A DNA stretch of 39,446 bases from an uncultured Alphaproteobacteria bacterium (GTDB lineage: Bacteria; Pseudomonadota; Alphaproteobacteria; HIMB59; GCA-002718135): the NCBI GenBank assembly GCA_902586695.1, contig CACIIL010000010.1, positions 1 through 39,446 on the forward strand, read 5' to 3'. Positions 16,513 to 25,065 of this stretch are shown one piece after another. The notes beneath the pieces are model-generated. The model ran no database searches. It worked only from the letters and a program-made list of their open reading frames with translations, and was not told where the DNA came from. How positions within the stretch are numbered: position 1 is the first letter of the stretch; every line of letters begins with the position of its first letter. Position numbers and translations under genes: made by a program.

Positions 16513-17348
16513 AAATATTGAATTAAATAAGAATAAGATTTTTTAATCGCCTCATAAGGATCTTTCTCAATATTTCTCCAAGTAAATAAGTCTTTACTAG
16601 TCGGGTTATTAGCCTGAATAAACATCTCTAATGTAATATTATTAGAATAATTTATTTCTTTTAAAGTTTTAAAAATATTTTCAAAATCAATACTACCTGA
16701 ACCAGGAATGCCTCGATCATTTTCAGCAATATGGATATGAAATATCTTTTCATTTGCTTTTCTAATTGAAGAAACAATATTTTTTTCTTCAATATTCATA
16801 TGGTAAAGATCTAATAATAAACCAACTTTAAGGTGATTTACAAGAGAGCAAAGATAAAGACCTTCTTCTACAGTATTAATAAAATCTGTCTCATATCTAT
16901 TTAATGGCTCTATTCCTAATTTAATATTTTTTTCATCTAATAAATTGATAATTTTTTTTATACTATCAGCTGAGTTATGAAATTTTCTTTCTTTATTAAA
17001 ACCGCGATCATTACTAACTCCCCATGCACAATGAATTACTCCTGTTAGTAATTTAGAACCCATTAAAGAGGTAATTTCAATAGCTTCTTTTAATTTATCA
17101 ATACCTTTTAAACGAATTTCTAAATCTTCACTTGTAATATCTTCTTCATTAGACAATCCAGTAGTACAAGTAATCTCAATATTTAAATCTTTAGCATATT
17201 TTCCTATTTCTTTTGCTTTATAAAAATCTTGTCCAAGTAAAGATACTTCAACTGATTTATAACCAGCTTCACTGCATTTTTTAATATATGGCTTTATATC
17301 TTCTGACCATTCTTTAACAAATATAGCTGAGTGGACTCCTAATTTCAT
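16509..17348 (-). CDS. Sugar-phosphate isomerase/epimerase-type TIM barrel (ketose 3-epimerase-like)
   Basis: The 279-residue protein belongs to the xylose-isomerase-like/AP-endonuclease-2 barrel family. Its metal site is like that of D-tagatose/D-psicose 3-epimerases: GIEPLNRYETDFINT (Glu), LLLDLYHMNIEE (Asp, His), HIHIAENDRGIPGSGSIDF (His) and NITLEMF (Glu). It would epimerise or isomerise a ketose or a short ketose phosphate; L-erythrulose-phosphate isomerases belong to the same superfamily. It overlaps both neighbours by ATGA, placing it in the middle of a tightly coupled operon. In this context it may feed an unusual ketose to the aldolase. Confidence 0.8.
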   Translation of the reverse strand: MKLGVHSAIFVKEWSEDIKPYIKKCSEAGYKSVEVSLLGQDFYKAKEIGKYAKDLNIEITCTTGLSNEEDITSEDLEIRLKGIDKLKEAIEITSLMGSKLLTGVIHCAWGVSNDRGFNKERKFHNSADSIKKIINLLDEKNIKLGIEPLNRYETDFINTVEEGLYLCSLVNHLKVGLLLDLYHMNIEEKNIVSSIRKANEKIFHIHIAENDRGIPGSGSIDFENIFKTLKEINYSNNITLEMFIQANNPTSKDLFTWRNIEKDPYEAIKKSYSYLIQYL

Positions 17349-18454
17349 TTTAACAAATCTATTTTTTTAAATAGATCATGAAAAATTTCATCTCTATTAA
17401 CACCATAAGCCTCTCTCATTAAATGAGCATTATCTTGTTTAACCCAATAGAGATTATCATCTAATAAAGAAGATTGAATAATAGTTGATGGAACCCAAGA
17501 AGGATTTATTAACCAAGCGATATTAATAACATCCCATATAACCCATGTTCTCCATGTTTGATCAATAATACCTCTTTGCTTATGAAGAGGATTATTAGTA
17601 TATAAATAATATAAATAATTTCCAATTTCGCCTTTTCCTCTTACAAATTCTTTCATATCAGGAAGAGATAAAGTTAGTTGTGCTCCTACATTAAAGCCAG
17701 GAAGATATACATTTGCAACTCCACATTCAAAAAGTAATTGTGATGCATAAACATCTTGAACTAAATTCAATGAATTTTTATTATGATTAAAACTATATGT
17801 AGGAAATCCAGAAGTCCAAACAACAACCATATTTCTAATAATATCAGGCTTAAGAAGTAATGCAGAAGCTATATTTGTAAGGCAGCCTATTGCTGAAATA
17901 TAAATTTTTTCATTAGGGTATTTAAGACACATATCAATTATAAATTGACTAGATTCACTTTCTATAGGTTTATCAAAACTTTCAAGGTACTTTGGTGAAC
18001 CTCTAAATACTTTTCCATTATAATTCATATCTAGTTTATTAAAAATATTTATAATTTCTTGATAACTTTTTTCTACCCCCTCTTCTGGAGTATCGAAGTA
18101 TATTTCATTTGGATGTTTTCTAGATTCTAATAATCCATTTACCCAATTATAATAATCAGAAACTAATTCTTTGTTTGAATCATCAATAATTTTTTTATTA
18201 GTTATTATATCATATGCTTGTTTTAATTCTTCTTTATGATGTTGAAATGAATAAGGTTCAGCAGTAACTCCTAATAATTCTATTTTTTCTTTAGAAAGTA
18301 ATGCCCATGTTAAAGCAAATTGATCATCAATTTCATTAGCAGTATCAGTATCCAGTATCATTTTGTTTTTTCCAATCGGTAAAGATAAATTATATATAAG
18401 CTCTTGATTACTCAATTTAGGAAATTTGTTGATTATATGTTTAGGTATAGACAT
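17345..18454 (-). CDS. Nucleoside-hydrolase-like protein
   Basis: The 369-residue protein has the inosine/uridine-preferring nucleoside hydrolase fold. The N-terminal calcium cluster appears as ILDTDTANEIDDQFALTWAL (residues 33-52), two residues longer than the classical DTDPGIDDA loop. ISAIGCLTNIASAL, FNVGAQLTLSL and the C-terminal WDVINIAWLI (equivalent to HDPLA..) follow. The family cleaves N-glycosidic bonds of nucleosides, but the longer metal loop and loss of the HD pair at the end put this protein in a divergent subgroup, so another glycoside is plausible. It lies between the E1-beta gene (28 nt upstream) and the epimerase-like gene (4-nt overlap). Confidence 0.75.
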   Translation of the reverse strand: MSIPKHIINKFPKLSNQELIYNLSLPIGKNKMILDTDTANEIDDQFALTWALLSKEKIELLGVTAEPYSFQHHKEELKQAYDIITNKKIIDDSNKELVSDYYNWVNGLLESRKHPNEIYFDTPEEGVEKSYQEIINIFNKLDMNYNGKVFRGSPKYLESFDKPIESESSQFIIDMCLKYPNEKIYISAIGCLTNIASALLLKPDIIRNMVVVWTSGFPTYSFNHNKNSLNLVQDVYASQLLFECGVANVYLPGFNVGAQLTLSLPDMKEFVRGKGEIGNYLYYLYTNNPLHKQRGIIDQTWRTWVIWDVINIAWLINPSWVPSTIIQSSLLDDNLYWVKQDNAHLMREAYGVNRDEIFHDLFKKIDLLK

Positions 18455-18482
18455 TATTTATTTAATAATTTTAATAAGCATC

Positions 18483-19490
18483 TTAAAAATTTTTTGCTAC
18501 ATTTATAATTTTTTCTGCAGATGGAATATAATAATCTTCCATTGGAGGACTAAAAGGAACTGGGGTATGAGGTGCTGTTATTTTGGCAACTGGAGACTTT
18601 AAATCAGAAAAGCATTTTTCAGATATTAACGAAGTAATTTCTGAAGCTAAAGAACATTTTGGATTTGATTCATCAACAACTATTACTTTTCCAGTTTTTT
18701 TAACAGATTCGAATATTAACTCTTCATCTAGTGGTGAATAAGTTCTTGGATCAATAATTTCACAATTTATAGAATCTTCAGCTAATTTTTTTGCAGCTTC
18801 TTCAGCAAATAAATTCATTCTCTGAATTGCTATAATAGTTATATCATTTCCTGATTTTCTAATTTTACCTTTACCAAGTGGTATAGGTTTTAAATCATCT
18901 GGAACTTCACATTTAGTCATATACAATCTTTTGTGTTCCATAAAAATTACAGGATCGTCATCTTGAATAGAAGCCAAAAGAAGTCCTTTCGCATCATAAG
19001 CATCATAAGGAGCTACTACTTTTAAACCAGGTATATGTGTGTACAAACTATATAGAGTTTGAGAATGCTCACTACCTGCTCTAAATCCAGCCCCTACAAC
19101 AGTTCGGACTACCATTGGAACTTTTTGCTTACCTCCAAACATATATCTTACTTTAGCAGCTTGATTCATCATTTGATCGAAACAAACTCCTGCAAAGTCA
19201 ACATACATTAATTCTACAATAGGTCTTAGACCAGTCATAGCAGCTCCAACTGCAGCACCAAAAAAACCAGCTTCTGCAATTGTAGTATCTCTTACTCTTT
19301 CAGCTCCAAATTTTGTGAACAATCCTTGTGTAACACCAAATGGTCCTCCCCAAGCATCTTGAGTTCCTTGATATTGCTCTCTTCCTTTACCACCGGCAAT
19401 ATCTTCTCCCATTAAAATTACATTTTTATCATTTTCAAAAGATTGAACTAAAGCATCATTAATTGCTTCTTTAACTGTCTTTATTGGCAT
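18483..19490 (-). CDS. TPP-dependent 2-oxoacid/acetoin dehydrogenase E1 beta subunit
   Basis: The 335-residue protein is an AcoB/PdhB-type beta subunit: MGEDIAGGKG at the start, RVRDTTIAEAGFFGAAVGAAMTG, FDQMMNQAAKVRYMFGG, PYDAYDAKGLL, then a C-terminal transketolase-like domain with IDPRTYSPLDEE and a closing APHTPVPFSPPMEDYY. It pairs with the alpha subunit encoded immediately upstream (stop and ATG abut with no spacer). No E2 or E3 gene lies in the window, so it must borrow them or use another electron acceptor. Why it belongs to this sugar operon is not known. Confidence 0.9.
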   Translation of the reverse strand: MPIKTVKEAINDALVQSFENDKNVILMGEDIAGGKGREQYQGTQDAWGGPFGVTQGLFTKFGAERVRDTTIAEAGFFGAAVGAAMTGLRPIVELMYVDFAGVCFDQMMNQAAKVRYMFGGKQKVPMVVRTVVGAGFRAGSEHSQTLYSLYTHIPGLKVVAPYDAYDAKGLLLASIQDDDPVIFMEHKRLYMTKCEVPDDLKPIPLGKGKIRKSGNDITIIAIQRMNLFAEEAAKKLAEDSINCEIIDPRTYSPLDEELIFESVKKTGKVIVVDESNPKCSLASEITSLISEKCFSDLKSPVAKITAPHTPVPFSPPMEDYYIPSAEKIINVAKNF

Positions 19491-20462
19491 TTAAATATTT
19501 TCCTTTGGGTAACTTACATAAACTTCTTTAAGTGCATCTTCAGGATCTGGCCAAGGTTGAGTCTCAGCATATTTAAAAGCTTCATTAACTTCATTTAATG
19601 CTATGTTTTTTATTTCTTCTAATTTGTCTGCATTTAAACCATGGTTAATCGAATTTTCTATAGCTAATTTTATTGGATCATTATTTTTAGCTTCTTCTAT
19701 TTCTTCTTTAGGTTGATATAATTGTGTATCACCCTCATATTGTCCAGAGAAACGATAATTTTTAAATTCTAAAAAAATTGGGATTTCATTATTTTTTGAT
19801 TCAATAATTGCTTCATTTGTAATTTTGTAAACTTCAAAAACATCATTTCCATTTCCTTGATATGATTTCATATCGTAAGCTTTTGAAATGTCAGATAATT
19901 CTTTGGTGTTTAAATGCCAATCAGTAGCAGTTGCTTCTGCATAGCCATTATTTTCACAAACAAATAACATTGGAATATTCCACAACTGAGCTAAACCTGC
20001 TGCTTCATGAAATGCTCCATTATGGATTGCTCCATCACCAAAAAAGGAAACTGACATTTTTTTTCCATTATTTATTTTTTCTTGCAAAGCTGCACCTAAA
20101 ACAACAGGTGGGCCAGCAGCAACAATTCCAAATGATCCTAACATACCTCTATCAAAGTCACTGATATGCATGCTGCCTCCTCTACCTTTACATATACCAG
20201 TTTTTCTTCCATAAATTTCTGAAGTAATTTTTTTTAAATCACAATCTTTCGCAATAGCATGACCATGATTGCGGTATGTGCTAGAAATCCAATCATCATT
20301 ATTTAAAGCTGCCATTACTCCAACACAAATTGCTTCAGACCCAATGCAAGTATGAAGATAACCAGGTACAGTCTTTTCTTTTGCTATTTTTTTAATACGT
20401 TCTTCAAAAAATCTAATTGTAAATAGTTTCTTATAGATCCAATTAAGTTTTTTTTTATCCAT
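19491..20462 (-). CDS. TPP-dependent 2-oxoacid/acetoin dehydrogenase E1 alpha subunit
   Basis: The 323-residue protein is an AcoA/PdhA-type alpha subunit: FEERIKKIAKEKTVPGYLH, YRNHGHAIAKD, GRGGSMHISDF and the thiamine-diphosphate motif GDGAIHNGAFHEAAGLAQLW..FVCENNGY (Gly-Asp-Gly ... Asn-Asn). It decarboxylates a 2-oxo acid or cleaves acetoin, together with the beta subunit. It is the first gene of the minus-strand operon. A TATAAT hexamer on the minus strand at 20481-20476 lies only about 14 nt before the ATG, suggesting a very short leader. Confidence 0.9.
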   Translation of the reverse strand: MDKKKLNWIYKKLFTIRFFEERIKKIAKEKTVPGYLHTCIGSEAICVGVMAALNNDDWISSTYRNHGHAIAKDCDLKKITSEIYGRKTGICKGRGGSMHISDFDRGMLGSFGIVAAGPPVVLGAALQEKINNGKKMSVSFFGDGAIHNGAFHEAAGLAQLWNIPMLFVCENNGYAEATATDWHLNTKELSDISKAYDMKSYQGNGNDVFEVYKITNEAIIESKNNEIPIFLEFKNYRFSGQYEGDTQLYQPKEEIEEAKNNDPIKLAIENSINHGLNADKLEEIKNIALNEVNEAFKYAETQPWPDPEDALKEVYVSYPKENI

Positions 20463-20602
20463 TTTTTTATTTAATATTATACTAAACTAATCATCTTAAT
20501 AAGAAAATTATTTGAACAGATCAACCATAAAAAAGTCAATACATTATAGCTCTTAAAGCAATTGACAATACAAATATAATAACATTTACTATAATTAATA
20601 TT
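20463..20602. promoter_or_regulatory. Divergent promoter/operator region of the sugar island
   Basis: These 140 nt separate the two operons. On the plus strand a TTGACA box (20562-20567) lies 17 nt before TTTACT (20585-20590), a plausible but weak -10. On the minus strand TATAAT lies at 20481-20476. Possible operator symmetry: TTGAACAGATCAA at 20512-20524, and the inverted pair GTCAAT (20535-20540) and ATTGAC (20561-20566), about 26 bp centre to centre. No regulator gene lies in the island, so any cognate factor is encoded elsewhere. All boxes were read by eye. Confidence 0.45.
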
Positions 20603-22054
20603 ATGAAGAAAACATTAACAATAGGTTATGCGGCAACTGCAATTAGTCCTTATTATTCTGAAGAACAACAAGTTAGAAAAAAATCTGAAGAACACTTAAA
20701 AATAATATTAAAAAATTTTGATGTAGAATTAATGTCATTTCAAAAAACAATTTTTTCAAAAGAAGATTCAATAGAAGCTGGAAAATTTTTTAAAAATAAA
20801 ATTGATTTTTTACTTTTACAAACAAGTTCCTGCAGTGCAGGAGAGCAACTATATCCATTATGTGATATTGTAAATAAAATGGGTTTATGGGCTGTACCTG
20901 ATAATGAAAAAGAGGGAGATGTTAAATTGCATTCTTTAGTATCAGTTAGTCATTATTTAGGTATTATAAAAAAAATTCTTTATGAAAAAAAAATTAAAAC
21001 TAAATGGTTTTATAATTATGGAAACACAAATGAATTTAAAAATAAATTTCTAATAACAATAAAATCTTTAATTGCCCAAAAAAAACTAAGTCAGTCTAAG
21101 ATAGGCTTTATTGGAGGTATTTCACCAGGATTTGATAATATGATTGTCGATAAAGAAAAAATTAAAAAAAATATTGGTTCAAAAATAGAAGAGGCTACAA
21201 TAAAAGAATTAATTGACAAAGCTAAAAATTTTAATCAAACAAAAATTGATAATGAAATTAAAAAAATTAAAAATGCAGCATCAAAAATTGAAGTTTCTAA
21301 TGAAGATTCATTTAATAGAGTAACAAGAGTATATTTTGCTTTAAAACAAATGAAAGAAGAAAATAATTGGGATGCTTTAGCAGTTCAATGCTGGTCTCAA
21401 TTTCAAGAATTATATGATATTGCTCCATGCATGGCTTATGGATGGATGGGTAGTGAGGACGGTGTAGCAGTTTCTTGTGAAGGAGATGTGCAAGGAGCAC
21501 TTAGTATGCTTTTACTAAATTATATTGAAGGTTCTAAAAAATCTTCTACACTTCTTGATTTAGCAACTTTTGATACTGATGCAAATGCTGTATTAATGTG
21601 GCATTGTGGTGTATCTCCTAGACATTTTGCTAATAAAGATGGAATTAAATGGGTGGATCATAGTACTCTTGGAAGAAAAACTGATAAAAAGTACGGTATA
21701 GCTGGAGATCAAGTATTTAAATCTCAATCCTCAACTACTACATATCTTGGAAATAATGGAGAAAGATTATTAATATTAAATTCAGAAATTTTTAATCATA
21801 CAAACAAAGGTTATGATGGAACTAGAGGATGGTTCAAGGAAACAAAATTAAACAGAAAAAAAATTTCAGCAGAAAACCTAATAAATACTCTAAATATTAT
21901 TGGTCATGAACATCATTATGCTGTAGGTCAAGGAGATCAAAGTAAAGAATTGATAGAATTTGCAGCTTGGAATGATTTAAAGCTTGTAGATGAGATTCCT
22001 TTGGTAGATTATATTTCACCAAAGGATAACGAATCAAATAATTATATTATTTGA
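20603..22054 (+). CDS. COG2407-type aldose-ketose isomerase (L-fucose/L-arabinose isomerase-like; candidate sulfoquinovose isomerase)
   Basis: The 483-residue protein has the L-fucose-isomerase-related fold. The C-terminal half is diagnostic: ALAVQCWSQFQELYDIAPC, SEDGVAVSCEGDVQGALSMLLL (Glu293, Asp294 candidate metal/catalytic residues), a downstream Asp cluster LLDLATFDTDANAVLMWHCG, and the late His triplet GHEHHYAVGQGD (His435/437/438). The family interconverts aldoses and ketoses with Mn or Mg. From memory, members called SqvD/SftI isomerise sulfoquinovose in transketolase- and transaldolase-type sulfoglycolysis. With a YihT-like aldolase and a YihU-like reductase opposite, sulfoquinovose to sulfofructose is the leading guess; L-arabinose or another aldose is the alternative. 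It is the first gene of the plus-strand operon. Confidence 0.72.
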   Translation: MKKTLTIGYAATAISPYYSEEQQVRKKSEEHLKIILKNFDVELMSFQKTIFSKEDSIEAGKFFKNKIDFLLLQTSSCSAGEQLYPLCDIVNKMGLWAVPDNEKEGDVKLHSLVSVSHYLGIIKKILYEKKIKTKWFYNYGNTNEFKNKFLITIKSLIAQKKLSQSKIGFIGGISPGFDNMIVDKEKIKKNIGSKIEEATIKELIDKAKNFNQTKIDNEIKKIKNAASKIEVSNEDSFNRVTRVYFALKQMKEENNWDALAVQCWSQFQELYDIAPCMAYGWMGSEDGVAVSCEGDVQGALSMLLLNYIEGSKKSSTLLDLATFDTDANAVLMWHCGVSPRHFANKDGIKWVDHSTLGRKTDKKYGIAGDQVFKSQSSTTTYLGNNGERLLILNSEIFNHTNKGYDGTRGWFKETKLNRKKISAENLINTLNIIGHEHHYAVGQGDQSKELIEFAAWNDLKLVDEIPLVDYISPKDNESNNYII

Positions 22055-22073
22055 TTATTAAATTGGAGGAAAA

Positions 22074-23318
22074 ATGAAACTTAAAATTATTACTTTTACT
22101 ATAATCAGTTTACTTTTTTCAAAATTAGTTACTGCAGAAACTGCTCCTGGATTTAGTTCTTGGGATGAAGTTATAAAAGCAGCTGATGGTGGTCAAGTAA
22201 ATGTTTATATGTGGGGTGGTTCAGATGCAATTAATGGATTTGTTGATGATTTTTATGGAGTACCCTTAAAAGAAAAATATAATATTACACTTAATAGAGT
22301 GCCGTTAAAAGGTACTGTTGATGCTGTTAACCAAGTATTAAGTGAAAAAGAAGCTGGTGTAACTGGTGATGGAGGAAGTATAGACTTGATATGGATCAAT
22401 GGTGAAAACTTTTGGACACTCAAACAAGCTAATTTGCTTTATGGTCCTTTTGCTGCTGGTTTACCAAATAGTGAATTTGTTGCATGGGATAACCCTGCAG
22501 TTAATTTAGATTTTGGAAGACCTGTCGATGGAATGGAAAGTCCATGGTCTAGTGCTCAATTTCACTTCATGTATGATTCAGCAAGAAGTAATTATAATGA
22601 CATGCCAAGAAGCTATGCTGAACTTAGTGATTGGATTTCATCAAATCCAGGAAGATTTACTTACATAAGACCAGGTAAAGGTGGTTTTGTAGGTACTCGC
22701 TTTGTTAAACAAATTTTCTTTGAGTTAAGTGGCGGGCAGGAACAATGGGTTGGACCATTTAATCAAGATTTATATGATAAATGGGCACCTAAAGTTTGGG
22801 AACTATTAAACTCATGGGAAAATGATTTATGGAGAGGTGGAGAAACTTATCCAAAAGATAATGCAGAAATGCATAGTCTATTTGCTAATGGTGAAGTTGA
22901 TTTAGACTTTACTCAATCACCAAGAGGTGCAGGTCCAACAAATACAGCTGGAACCACTCCTCCCACTTCAAGAGCTTTTGCATTTTATGAAAATATGATT
23001 GGAGACTTTAATTATTGGGCAATTCCATACAATGCTCCTAATAAGGCTGCTGCTCTAGTATATGCTAATTTAGTTCTAGAACCTGAATTACAAGCTGCAC
23101 AAGTTCAACCTGCTAATGGTTTTTGTTGTGGATGGGGTATTAGCACAGCTAAAGTAACGGATGCAGCTGGTAAAGCCGCAATAGCTGATGCTCAAAATAA
23201 TCTAGGTGATGCCGCAGAAGATCAAAACATTTTAGCGAAAGCACTTGTTTCAGACATTGCTGCAGAATATCAAGATTTAATTGAAGCAGATTGGGAAGCA
23301 AACGTACTTCTTAAATAA
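22074..23318 (+). CDS. Periplasmic solute-binding protein of a YnjBCD-like ABC importer
   Basis: The 414-residue product has a Sec signal peptide (MKLKIITFTIISLLFSKLVTA, cleavage near residue 22). The mature protein starts SWDEVIKAADGGQVNVYMWGG, the YnjB-type pattern. SIDLIWINGENFWTLKQANLL and FCCGWGISTAKVTD are further landmarks. It is a type II periplasmic binding protein of the iron/spermidine/thiamine-like class rather than a classical CUT1 sugar binder. It has the best ribosome-binding site seen here (GGAGGA at 22065-22070) and a GC-rich hairpin just after its stop, both fitting high expression relative to the permeases. The ligand is presumably the glycoside or sugar handled by the island. 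Confidence 0.85.
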   Translation: MKLKIITFTIISLLFSKLVTAETAPGFSSWDEVIKAADGGQVNVYMWGGSDAINGFVDDFYGVPLKEKYNITLNRVPLKGTVDAVNQVLSEKEAGVTGDGGSIDLIWINGENFWTLKQANLLYGPFAAGLPNSEFVAWDNPAVNLDFGRPVDGMESPWSSAQFHFMYDSARSNYNDMPRSYAELSDWISSNPGRFTYIRPGKGGFVGTRFVKQIFFELSGGQEQWVGPFNQDLYDKWAPKVWELLNSWENDLWRGGETYPKDNAEMHSLFANGEVDLDFTQSPRGAGPTNTAGTTPPTSRAFAFYENMIGDFNYWAIPYNAPNKAAALVYANLVLEPELQAAQVQPANGFCCGWGISTAKVTDAAGKAAIADAQNNLGDAAEDQNILAKALVSDIAAEYQDLIEADWEANVLLK

Positions 23319-23326
23319 ATTTTAAT

Positions 23327-24202
23327 ATGGGCGGGGAAAGATTAAAAATTATATTATCTTTAACCCCGCCTCTTTTAATTATAATTACTTTATTTTTTGG
23401 CGGAATATTTTACGGTTTTTTGCAAAGTCTTGGATATCAACCAGCTATAGGAAAATATGATATTAATTTTTCAGCTTATTATAATGTTATGTTTTCTGAG
23501 CGATATTCTAAACTTTTCTGGACTGGTTTAGGGCTTAATCTGTGGGTTAGTTTTGCTAGTACTTTTTTAGCAGCTGTATTTGCACTATTTGGTGCACTTG
23601 CAATAAGAAAAACTTTTTTTGCTAAAACTGTTTGTAACTTTATTTACTCTCTAAATTTACCAATGCCCCACTTAGTTGTAGCAGTTGGCATGATTTTTGT
23701 TTTTTCACAGAGTGGATTATTAGCTCGATTTGCTTCTCAACTAGGTTTAATAAATAGTCCTGGTGATTTTCCTGTTTTAGTAAGAGATAAATATGGTTTT
23801 GGAATAATTTTAGCATACATATGGAAAGAAGCTGCATTTTTCTTTATTATATTAATGTCTGTTCTTCAATCATTAGGAGAAAATTTTGAAGAACTTGCTC
23901 AGAGTTTAGGGGCAAATAGATGGCAAAGATTTCGTTATGTAATTTTACCACTTGTAATGCCTAATTTGTTTTCTGCATCTATAATTGTATTTGCATTTAG
24001 TTTTGGAGCTTACGAAGTTCCTGCATTATTGGGAGTTATTTATCCTCAAATGTTACCAGTTATGGCATTTGAATTTTTTTTAAATCCTGATTTAAATGCA
24101 AGAAGTGAGGGTATGGCATTAAGCATAATAATAGCACTTATAGTTATGATCTTAGTTGTATTTTACTTTTGGTTAACTCAAGCTAAAATTAGGAAAGACT
24201 AA
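23327..24202 (+). CDS. ABC importer permease 1 (YnjC-like, N-terminal half equivalent)
   Basis: The 291-residue product has six membrane helices and the permease EAA loop ENFEELAQSLGANRWQRFRYVILP (about residues 185-207). LQSLGYQPAIGKYDINFSAYY after the first helix is typical of the YnjC-type subfamily. The start at 23327 keeps the conserved first helix (TPPLLIIITLFF), so it is kept even though the first 15 codons lie within a stable stem-loop. Its stop overlaps the second permease's start as TAATG. The pair replaces the single double-length YnjC protein. Confidence 0.85.
   Translation: MGGERLKIILSLTPPLLIIITLFFGGIFYGFLQSLGYQPAIGKYDINFSAYYNVMFSERYSKLFWTGLGLNLWVSFASTFLAAVFALFGALAIRKTFFAKTVCNFIYSLNLPMPHLVVAVGMIFVFSQSGLLARFASQLGLINSPGDFPVLVRDKYGFGIILAYIWKEAAFFFIILMSVLQSLGENFEELAQSLGANRWQRFRYVILPLVMPNLFSASIIVFAFSFGAYEVPALLGVIYPQMLPVMAFEFFLNPDLNARSEGMALSIIIALIVMILVVFYFWLTQAKIRKD
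23329..23376 (+). terminator. GC-rich stem-loop with T-rich tail at the binding-protein/permease junction
   Basis: Left arm GGCGGGGAAAGAT (23330-23342) pairs with right arm ATCTTT (23356-23361) plus CCCCGCC (23364-23370), with an AA bulge. This gives 13 base pairs, seven of them GC-only, around a 13-nt AT loop, followed by TCTTTT. It lies 11 nt after the binding-protein stop. The shape suits a rho-independent attenuator or a 3'-end stabiliser, and it also covers the permease start. It stands out because nearby sequence is overwhelmingly A/T. Confidence 0.65.
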
Positions 24203-25065
24203 TGAATAATAATTTAAAGAAAATTAATGTTTATGCAATTTATTTAGGTGCTTTAATATTGATCTTACCACTTATTGCTTTTTTTATAAATGCATTTTCT
24301 TTTCGTTGGTTCTATCCTCAAATTATACCAAAAGAATTAAGTTTGCAGGCTTGGGTAAGATTAAAACTAATTCCTAAGCCTGGACAAAGATCTATAGAGG
24401 GGTTTTTAGATTTATGGACAAGTAATCCTGCTGTAATTAAAGCTTTAATGAATAGTTTAACTATAGGTATTCTAGTAACTATAGTATCTATTATTATAGC
24501 ATTGCCAGCTGCTAGGGTTTTGGGATTACTTAATTTTCGTTTTAAAAAATTAATTATATTTATAATGGTGTCACCTACTATTTTACCACCTATAGCCTTT
24601 GTTCTTGGTTTAAATATTAATTTTATTTCCCTTGGTTTTTCTGGAAGTTTTTTTGGAGTTTGTTTAGTTCATTTAGTTCCAATAATGCCCTATGTAGTTT
24701 TAACTATGACAGGTATTTTTGCAAACTATAATCCAGATTTTGAACATCAGGCAAGAACTCTTGGTGCAAATAAAACAAGAACTTTTTTTCTTATAACTTT
24801 ACCAGCAATAGCTCCTGGCATGGTAGTTGCAGCGTTATTTGCTTTTCTTGTATCTTGGAGTCAATATTTATTAACTTTTTTAATTGGAGCAGGAAAAGTA
24901 ATGACTTTACCTTTACTTGTATTTTCTACAGCATCTTCAGGTAATCCTGCATTAACTGCTGCAATTTCAATAATATTTATATTTCCAGCAATACTGATAT
25001 TATTTTTTACTTCAAAATTTGTTTCAGGTGAATCAGGTGCAACAAGTGGATTTGGGAAAATATGA
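24202..25065 (+). CDS. ABC importer permease 2
   Basis: The 287-residue product has six membrane helices and an EAA loop (PDFEHQARTLGANKTRTFFLITLP, about residues 176-199). AFLVSWSQYLLTFLIGAGKV in the fifth helix is typical of YnjC/thiamine/Fe-type permeases. It overlaps the upstream permease by 1 nt (TAATG) and the ATPase gene by 4 nt (ATGA), so all three are coupled. It forms the heterodimeric membrane channel with permease 1. Confidence 0.86.
   Translation: MNNNLKKINVYAIYLGALILILPLIAFFINAFSFRWFYPQIIPKELSLQAWVRLKLIPKPGQRSIEGFLDLWTSNPAVIKALMNSLTIGILVTIVSIIIALPAARVLGLLNFRFKKLIIFIMVSPTILPPIAFVLGLNINFISLGFSGSFFGVCLVHLVPIMPYVVLTMTGIFANYNPDFEHQARTLGANKTRTFFLITLPAIAPGMVVAALFAFLVSWSQYLLTFLIGAGKVMTLPLLVFSTASSGNPALTAAISIIFIFPAILILFFTSKFVSGESGATSGFGKI

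Noticed and set aside
18483-20462. Split transketolase, as used in sulfo-TK pathways.
   Set aside because: Motifs are those of PdhA/AcoA and PdhB/AcoB subunits, not of transketolase halves.
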